A stretch of 34,071 bases of DNA. Source: Cuniculiplasma sp052315415. GTDB taxonomy: Archaea > Thermoplasmatota > Thermoplasmata > Thermoplasmatales > Thermoplasmataceae. Below, piece by piece: positions 31,671 to 34,071 of this stretch. Position 1 is the first letter of the stretch. Each line of letters begins with the position of its first letter. The stretch covers positions 1 to 34,071 of the forward strand of contig JBLSDH010000016.1 of NCBI GenBank assembly GCA_052315415.1, read 5' to 3'. The notes below the pieces were generated by a model, which searched no databases, was not told the origin of the DNA, and saw only the letters and a program-made list of their open reading frames with translations. The translations under genes were made by a program, and so were the position numbers.

Positions 31671-33802
31671 ATGATTATGGAAGATGAAAAAATCCGCAAA
31701 AAACACAAAATAGCAATGAGAAAAGAAGTATGTGATATACCAATTTACGACGACAACGAAAACATTATAGATGAAGAACCAACAATATTTTACATCTGCG
31801 ATGAATGTGAAAACGAAAAATACAGAACTCCGGATCCCATGGATGTAGTCGATCAATTAAATCCGAGGGATATAATTGATCCGTTGGATCTAATGGAAGA
31901 AGGAGGTGAAGCATCCATCGAAATCAGCAGGAGAATATCAAAGTACAAAACAGACCATCTGGATTTCCCTTCTCTTCTCAGATCCGTCTTAGAAGAATTG
32001 AACGAATATGATCCTGATAGAGCAACTCAGAAGAATGGCGTTGGCTTCAACCGTAAGGATGGAGAATTTGCAAGGGAATTACTTACAAAAGAGAAATGGG
32101 ATAAGAAGGATGTTAAAACCGCTTTACAAATTGCGCAACACTATAAAAATACACAACTGAAGGATCAATGGAAGAAAATATCTGAGATCAAAAAGGAATA
32201 CCTAAAAGAGCTGAAAGCACGAAAAAAATCGCAAATAGCTGAAGGTTTATGGGTACCCATAAAACAGGAAGATGACATTGACATAGCTTTCCTGGGTTGG
32301 AAGGATGGATGGCCTTTTAAAAGAAAAATAGAACAAAAAAGAGATGATATAATTATCATAGATGAGAAAGTAATATTAAAGGAAGATTATGGAGAACCAA
32401 TTCAGGATCTAATTAAACGCTTTATTGGAGAGTATAAAAGAGAGTACATAGAATTCAAAGGAGAAGTCTTTACAAAACCTGAATTTGTGAATTTGATGGT
32501 TTATCCATCTAACGTTAATAATTTCACTGAATGTCTGAATGCTTTACCTATTGAGCCGGGTGAATACAGAGAACCTAATTTCTATTTTAAAAATGATCAT
32601 ATTTTGTTTCCTGAAAAATTTTATGCGAGAAGGGATGACTCATACCAAAAAATACTGAAAGACGCATTAAAAATAAAAATGAATGAAGAAAATAAAAGAG
32701 AAATTAACATGGAACTTTACAGGGAATGAATAGAATTATTAAGGAAATATCCGAAACAGATAACCTTATTTTATTCAGTTATTGGAGCTAATATTGTGAA
32801 TGTATTAGGCATCAACGACTATTCCATAACCATAGACTCCATAGGGAATAAAGACACAGGCAAATCATTCTCTATAGTATTGGCACTAAAATGGGCTTAT
32901 GGTATAGGGGAGGCCATACTCCAGGATCACGCCATTAATTCTGCTTTCAGATACCATGCAACTGCCGATTCCACAAATCTCGTAATATACATCGAAGAGG
33001 CCAAAATAGGAGCAGAAGGGATGAGTAAATTAAAATCCAACGCATTGAACATCCGTGGCAACCCGGACAAATCCATGACAGTATATGGGACTAATGCCAC
33101 ATGGGTTCTTTCCAGGAACAGCAAAGACAACATAATGAAACTAACAAGAGAAGAAAGGGAAGCACAAAACAAAAGGATCTATGAATACTATTTTGGCGTT
33201 GATGACGTAGTCAGGAAAGAGGATCAATCCATAGGCAAAGAATACATGTTGAAAATCAAAGATGAACCAGGGGCCACCTTTATAATAAATTGGAGGAGAA
33301 AACAATAACAAAAATACGAAAAAAATACTTTGAACTCATGAAGGAAAATGACGATAATAGGAAGGTCATGGCTCTTTTAGGGGCATGGATAATGGATGAA
33401 GTTGACATAATTGATTAGATTACCTTCACGCCTGTTGTTTCAGATCTTCGAAAACCTTCTGTAATTGACGATTTCTATTCTTTCATTTACGGGCTCTATG
33501 GAAGGAGTGTATATCTCTCAGTTCCAGGCAATGATTCCATCAGCGATCCGTTCGACAAAAAAATGATGACAGAATTGGGCTTTGACCCTGTAACAATGGA
33601 ATTCAAGCTTACTGTAAGGGGCTTTAATCTCATTAAAAAAGAGTTAGATGAATTGAGAGATTTTAAAAGTGCCACTGAATTCGCTAAGTTCTGTAATCTG
33701 GAACTTACGGAACATGGACAGTTACCTTCGAAATGGATGAAAACAAAGGAAAGAGTGCCTACAGGAATAATCCCGAAGGAAATATGGGGAGATAAAGATT
33801 AG
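31671..33802 (+). pseudogene. Large replication-type P-loop ATPase broken into three pieces
   Basis: Piece one (31671-32726) is a charged protein with an ICDEC segment and a FARELLTKEKWDKKDVKTALQIAQHYKNT helix. It ends at TGA 32727 and the same frame goes on as IELLRKYPKQITLFYSVIGANIVNVLG into SIGNKDTGKSFS (Walker A) and NLVIYIEEAK (Walker B) to TAA 33306. Piece three is in another frame from about 33305, is cut by TAG 33416 and runs to TAG 33800 (TELGFDPVTMEFKLTVRGFNLIKKELDEL). The full gene would code for about 700 residues. The layout resembles primase-helicase or Rep proteins of archaeal plasmids and viruses, though no exact family is clear. Iteron-like repeats follow it. GTG 32796 could restart a separate ATPase piece. 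Confidence 0.65.
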
Positions 33803-33806
33803 AAAA

Positions 33807-33897
33807 ATGTTCCCAATGTTCCGTCATGTTCCATAAAATGTGCAGCAAAAAAATCGTGAATAATTACCTCCGCAGTAAAATGGAACATTTGGAACAT
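33807..33897. repeat. Five ATGTTCC iterons in inverted groups
   Basis: ATGTTCC lies at 33807-33813, 33816-33822 and 33826-33832 (9-10 base spacing). Its complement GGAACAT lies at 33882-33888 and 33891-33897 (9 base spacing). The two groups face each other across about 50 bases. Placement right after the replication-type gene suggests plasmid replication-origin iterons or an operator. The spacing near 10 bases puts the copies on one face of the helix. Confidence 0.65.
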
Positions 33898-33931
33898 GAT
33901 TTTTTACCTTCCATGTAAACATAAAAAAATT

Positions 33932-34071
33932 GGATCTCTTCAACTCTTTGGGGGTAAGTTATAAACGCTCATTCATTTACATTTTGTGAAATCAGAGGAA
34001 CTTTTCAGGAAGCTTCTAGGTTTAGAGGATCCATGGATCATTAAGGAAATAAAGTTCGACCACCAGGGAAA
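33932..34071 (+). mobile_element. Left end of an ISL3-family-like insertion sequence
   Basis: GGATCTCTTCAACTCTTTGG beginning at 33932 looks like an ISL3-type terminal inverted repeat and is preceded by an AT-rich stretch (ATAAAAAAAT), as for the family's usual target sites. The transposase-like frame starts 54 bases further on. The right end lies beyond the window, so the pair of repeats cannot be checked. Confidence 0.5.
33986..34071 (+). CDS. N-terminus of an ISL3-like transposase, cut by the window edge
   Basis: From GTG 33986 the frame reads VKSEELFRKLLGLEDPWIIKEIKFDHQGK to the end of the window. LLGLEDPWxIxxIxFD is the familiar opening of ISL3 (IS1165-like) DDE transposases, where it is followed by a zinc ribbon and helix-turn-helix. 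Only 28 codons are visible, so integrity cannot be judged. Confidence 0.65.
   Translation, partial: MKSEELFRKLLGLEDPWIIKEIKFDHQG

Noticed and set aside
352..33418. Pyrrolysine decoding as the main explanation of the in-frame TAG codons
   Set aside because: No pyl gene or suppressor tRNA is in the window, TAA and TGA interruptions and frameshifts accompany the TAGs, and prpD appears to use TAG as its normal stop.
26961..34071. Second copy of the tRNA-Pro 3' end (attR)
   Set aside because: I looked for the T-arm and acceptor sequence downstream and did not find it, so the far attachment site, if present, is outside the window.

Overview
The window looks like a chromosome segment from a thermoacidophilic archaeon of the order Thermoplasmatales (relatives such as Ferroplasma, Acidiplasma, Cuniculiplasma or Picrophilus). 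The evidence is an MCM helicase, an archaeal XerA, the L18e-L13-S9-RpoN ribosomal/RNA polymerase cluster with TTG starts and GGTGA ribosome sites, a TrpB2-type tryptophan synthase, a bacterio-opsin-activator-like HTH regulator, TATA boxes about 27 bases ahead of leaderless genes, and a low overall GC content. The genus is an inference; the domain is not in doubt.

Layout. (1) 1-5350 is an accessory island: an interrupted small membrane gene, a serine recombinase preceded by GTCACTAAA repeats, an Orc1/Cdc6-like ATPase, and immediately downstream a MjaI-like restriction-modification pair whose methyltransferase carries a SNase-fold tail. Then comes a remarkable 470-base GC-rich array of nested hairpins (4339-4806) and a convergent gene of unknown function. 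(2) 5628-8099 holds a large Thermoplasmatales-type membrane protein, a possible micro-ORF and xerA. (3) 8197-26960 is compact core genome: a methylcitrate cluster (prpD-prpB-prpC), mcm-DUF424-ubiE, a complete trp operon (trpB2-A-D-F-E-G-C) ending in DAHP synthase, an HTH_10 regulator overlapping it tail to tail, pyruvate kinase, FKBP, a TrmJ-like methylase, and rpl18e-rpl13-rps9-rpoN followed by tRNA-Pro(GGG).

(4) 26961-34071, directly downstream of the tRNA, is a decayed mobile element. It holds remnants of a P-loop packaging/transfer-type ATPase, a zinc-ribbon protein, a tyrosine integrase, a DUF6998-like protein and a large replication-type P-loop ATPase, all broken by stops or frameshifts. 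A 336-codon membrane-anchored gene and two small membrane genes remain open. Five TGTTCC iterons follow the broken replication gene, and the window ends inside what looks like the start of an ISL3-family transposon.

How the parts work together. DAHP synthase feeds chorismate supply while TrpEGDFCAB convert chorismate to tryptophan. PrpC, PrpD and PrpB would run propionyl-CoA plus oxaloacetate to pyruvate plus succinate, and pyruvate kinase sits nearby. The Cdc6-like/R-M operon and the tRNA-anchored relic look like two separate horizontally acquired units flanking a stable core. The most unusual items are the nested hairpin array with two diverged copies of a unit whose outer stems co-vary, the methyltransferase-SNase fusion behind a Cdc6-like gene, and the amber-rich interruption pattern in the accessory genes. 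All calls were made by reading the sequence; no database search was run.
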